From: Neptunitalea chrysea
GTDB lineage: Bacteria > Bacteroidota > Bacteroidia > Flavobacteriales > Flavobacteriaceae
Direction of reading: 5' to 3'
Assembly (NCBI RefSeq): GCF_027924145.1
Contig: NZ_BRVP01000004.1
Location: forward strand, 169,607-233,606
DNA: 64,000 nucleotides
The position numbers and the translations under genes were made by a program. Under the pieces are notes generated by a model. That model was not told the DNA's origin. It ran no database searches and was given only the letters and a program-made list of their open reading frames with translations. Shown here piece after piece: positions 62,024-64,000 of this stretch. Position 1 is the stretch's first letter. Every line of letters begins with the position of its first letter.

Positions 62024-62107
62024 GGAGAGGTGGCAGAGTGGTAATGCAGCAGCCTGCTAAGCTGTGACCGGGTTTCTGGTCCCCGGGTTCGAATCCCGGT
62101 CTCTCCG
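62024..62107 (+). tRNA. tRNA-Ser (anticodon GCT)
   Basis: The acceptor GGAGAGG pairs with TCTCTCC, discriminator G. The anticodon loop holds GCT, decoding AGC/AGU. A class II variable arm (GGGTTTCTGGTCCC) precedes the T arm with GGTTCGAATCC. The CCA end is not encoded. Confidence 0.95.
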
Positions 62108-62139
62108 CTGAAGAGTTGATAACTCTTAAAAATTGTCGA

Positions 62140-62214
62140 CGGGGTGTAGCGTAGCCCGGTCATCGCGCCTGCTTTGGGAGCAGGAGGTCGCAGGTTCGAA
62201 TCCTGCCACCCCGA
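62140..62214 (+). tRNA. tRNA-Pro (anticodon TGG)
   Basis: The acceptor CGGGGTG pairs with CACCCCG, discriminator A. The anticodon stem CCTGC/GCAGG encloses TTTGGGA, anticodon TGG. The T arm is GCAGGTTCGAATCCTGC. Confidence 0.95.
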
Positions 62215-62229
62215 CAAAAATGAAATACT

Positions 62230-62303
62230 GGTCGCGTAGCTCAGTTGGATAGAGCATCTGCCTTCTAAGCAGACGGTCACAGGTTCGAATCCTGTCGCGA
62301 TCA
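62230..62303 (+). tRNA. tRNA-Arg (anticodon TCT)
   Basis: The acceptor GGTCGCG pairs with CGCGATC (one G-T pair), discriminator A. The anticodon TCT lies in CTTCTAA, decoding AGA/AGG. It is the last of three tRNAs and the one nearest the integrase, so its 3' end is a possible attachment site. Confidence 0.95.
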
Positions 62304-62326
62304 CTATAAGTAATTTAATTACAACT

Positions 62327-62362
62327 AAAAAGCCTGTAAACAATTGATTTACAGGCTTTTTT
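62327..62362 (+). terminator. Terminator of the tRNA cluster
   Basis: AAAAAGCCTGTAAA pairs with TTTACAGGCTTTTT around a 7-nt loop, with a T6 tract. Confidence 0.88.
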
Positions 62363-62416
62363 ATTTTTACTACCTTCATTTGAAATCATTTAAAAGCAAC
62401 TAAAATGAGTTCTTTT

Positions 62417-62541
62417 CGTCAATCATTTCGTTTTGGGATTAAAATGATTGACGATTACTTGAATATTTTATTCTAAGTTGTTGTAAGACAAAATTTTACA
62501 CTTTTTAAAAATGATTGACGGTGAGAATAAAATGATTGACG
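62417..62541. repeat. Cluster of four TGATTGACG repeats between tRNA-Arg and the integrase
   Basis: AAATGATTGACG occurs at 62442-62453, 62509-62520 and 62530-62541, and as its complement CGTCAATCATTT at 62417-62428. The first two form an inverted repeat with 13-bp arms and a 13-bp spacer; the last two are spaced by 21 bp, two helical turns. Copies 62441-62456 and 62529-62544 share 16 bases. Such arrays are what arm-type and core-type binding sites of tyrosine recombinases look like. A chance origin is unlikely in 125 bp. Confidence 0.75.
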
Positions 62542-62769
62542 ATTTCCTGAATCCGTTTGGATTCGAATTCGGTATCCTTCTTTGTAAATGAATGTATGGA
62601 TGTGTTAAAAAAAGAAGGTGTTGTCGGTGGTAAAAATAAAAACTGTAATTTAAGGCTTACTGTTGTGGGAAAACTCTTGAGAGTTTGTCATAACAAGCTT
62701 TTCTTTGAGGACTGCATATTGATTTGACTTTCGTTGGTAATGATTGTTTAATTTTTAAAAACGAAACGT
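62542..62769. other. Non-coding leader before the integrase
   Basis: About 230 bp with no supported gene. It has a small inverted repeat GAATCC-GTTT-GGATTC (62549-62564) followed by GAATTC. It presumably carries the integrase promoter, but no exact TAnnTTTG was seen. Confidence 0.4.
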
Positions 62770-63996
62770 ATGCGTACTTCAGAAACCTTTGGAATTTTAT
62801 TTTGGATTAACAGAGCGCGATCTACCGCTAAATCTGAAAATGTTATCTATGCCAGACTTACGGTCACAGGGCAAATCACCAATTTTAGTTTAAAAATAAA
62901 AGTAAAAACCCAACTTTGGGATGGGAAATTGCAACGCTCTAAGGGTAAAGATCTAGTAAGCCAAGATCTTAATGCTTTTTTAGATGAAACCTATGCTGAG
63001 TTATTTCAGCTTTACAATGAATTACGGCAAACGCCTACACCCGTCACTGGAGAATTGATCAAAGCACATTTTTTAGGAACGGTTAAGAAACAATATTCTT
63101 TGGAAGACATTATGGAATATCATACGGATGCCATGCAAGGAGTTCTGCATCCCCATACCTTGAGACACTACCAAACCAGTCAACGCTATATTCGAAAGTT
63201 TGTGCGGGAAAAACTCAATAGGGAGGATCTTTTTTTAAGTGAATTGAATTATTCCTTTATTGTACAGTTTGAAGCATTTTTAAGGTGTATGGTGAGTGAA
63301 CAGAAACATATGAGGATAAGTAACAATACCATCATGAAACATCTGCAACGCTTACGAAAATTAGTCACCTTGGTGTTTCATTTGGAGTGGTTGGAGCGTG
63401 ATCCGTTTATTAAGTATAAATGTAAAACAGAGAAGAAAGAGCGTGCATTTTTAACGCAAGAGGAATTGGAACGAATTGAAAACTTTACAACGCCTATCAA
63501 ACGTTTAGAGACCGTTCGTGATTTTTTTGTGTTCAGTTGTTATACTGGGATCGCTTATGGAGACATGATGCGATTGCAGCAAAAGCATGTGGTCTTGGGG
63601 ATTGATGATACGCCTTGGGTGTTTACGCAACGGCAAAAAACAAAAACACCTGTGAAAATACCGCTACTCCCCAAAGCCTTGGAGTTGATTCAAAAATACA
63701 GTGGTAGTGAGGTGGGAGTATATAAAGAAGCGTTGTTATTTCCAAAAATGTCCAATCAAAATCTAAATGCCTATTTAAAAGAGATTGCTGACTTAACAGA
63801 AATTCATAAGCCTTTGACTTTTCATATCGCGCGGCATACCTTTGCCACTACGGTAACATTGGCTAATGGGGTACCTATTGAAACCGTTTCTAAATTATTG
63901 GGACATACAAAGTTGACTACGACACAAGTGTATGCGCGCGTATTGGAAGAGAAATTGGGAGTGGATATGAAAATGCTAAAGCACAAACTATTATAA
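62770..63996 (+). CDS. Tyrosine-type integrase, CTnDOT-like
   Basis: A 408-residue site-specific recombinase. An N-terminal arm-binding domain (about 1-95, FGILFWINRARSTAKSENVI) precedes a SAM-like core-binding domain (about 100-205) and the catalytic domain. The catalytic H352-x-x-R355-H356, H379 (LLGHTKL) and nucleophile Y388 (TTTQVYARV) are present. The first catalytic arginine, expected in T-G-L-R, is replaced by A262 in YTGIAYGDMMRL, as in the IntDOT group of Bacteroidota conjugative elements. It reads away from the tRNAs towards the window end, where the rest of the element must lie. Confidence 0.93.
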   Translation: MRTSETFGILFWINRARSTAKSENVIYARLTVTGQITNFSLKIKVKTQLWDGKLQRSKGKDLVSQDLNAFLDETYAELFQLYNELRQTPTPVTGELIKAHFLGTVKKQYSLEDIMEYHTDAMQGVLHPHTLRHYQTSQRYIRKFVREKLNREDLFLSELNYSFIVQFEAFLRCMVSEQKHMRISNNTIMKHLQRLRKLVTLVFHLEWLERDPFIKYKCKTEKKERAFLTQEELERIENFTTPIKRLETVRDFFVFSCYTGIAYGDMMRLQQKHVVLGIDDTPWVFTQRQKTKTPVKIPLLPKALELIQKYSGSEVGVYKEALLFPKMSNQNLNAYLKEIADLTEIHKPLTFHIARHTFATTVTLANGVPIETVSKLLGHTKLTTTQVYARVLEEKLGVDMKMLKHKLL

Positions 63997-64000
63997 TGTC

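Noticed and set aside
62024..62303. CRISPR or iteron-plasmid origin near the repeat cluster
   Set aside because: Only four short copies with irregular spacing, no spacers of uniform size, no cas or rep gene; recombinase sites fit better.
61927..62379. A 150-codon minus-strand open frame across the tRNA genes
   Set aside because: It is antisense to three well-formed tRNAs and contains their complements; no independent support.

Overview
The window is chromosomal DNA from an AT-rich member of the Bacteroidota, most probably a marine flavobacterium; the genus cannot be told from sequence alone. The grounds are the gene families present (TamB, BshA of bacillithiol synthesis, DUF4159, SIMPL, DUF2339/DUF3999, PgpH-type HD hydrolase, many Cys lipoproteins and outer-membrane barrels) and the recurring Bacteroidota promoter form TTTG-N19-22-TAnnTTTG. 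Several such promoters fix start codons downstream of the longest open frame (glpR, the HAD phosphatase, glmM, the LpxL-like acyltransferase, SulP).

Layout. 1-2635 (-) is the N-terminal part of a tamB-like gene running off the left edge. 2661-8785 (+) is a tight seven-gene run rich in RNA-modification enzymes (tsaD, rsmE, DUF4159, SpoU methyltransferase, AI-2E-type permease, PG_1098-like methyltransferase, alpha/beta hydrolase). 8830-14722 is the glycerol locus: glpD-glpK-glpF plus an outer-membrane barrel on minus, with a DeoR/GlpR regulator diverging; two operator candidates lie between. 14848-18230 (+) holds carbonic anhydrase, bshA, a PrcB-like protein, an unknown protein and a SanA/YdcF protein. 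18270-21061 holds PhoD and a HAD phosphatase.

21.1-30.3 kb is a zone of gene decay. It contains a lipoprotein and a barrel protein each with an apparent one-base frameshift, a receiver-like gene with an internal stop, a carbohydrate-binding-domain lipoprotein with an internal deletion and a further frameshift, and a Na+/H+ antiporter remnant. Intact genes between them are an aldo/keto reductase, DUF3999, DUF2339 and a pair of small paralogous membrane proteins.

30.3-37.8 kb carries a glutamine-amidotransferase-like protein, two AraC regulators, tandem short-chain dehydrogenases, a nitroreductase and an unusual 592-residue nitronate-monooxygenase-like protein. 38-61.8 kb is largely housekeeping: M1 peptidase, AcpH, GlmM, SIMPL, rhomboid, LpxL-like acyltransferase, class V aminotransferase, DeoC, SBF-like and SulP transporters, ClpC, GyrA, TPR protein, NlpC/P60 peptidase, thiolase and a c-di-AMP phosphodiesterase-like HD protein.

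The right end holds tRNA-Ser, tRNA-Pro and tRNA-Arg, a terminator, a cluster of four 12-bp repeats (one inverted) and a CTnDOT-like tyrosine integrase. This is the likely left boundary of an integrated element whose remainder lies beyond the window. I did not find a convincing complete novel system. The best leads are the integrase/repeat boundary, the decay zone, the paralogous membrane pair, the NMO-like protein, the glycerol-linked barrel with its operators, and a possible structured RNA near 50.7 kb.
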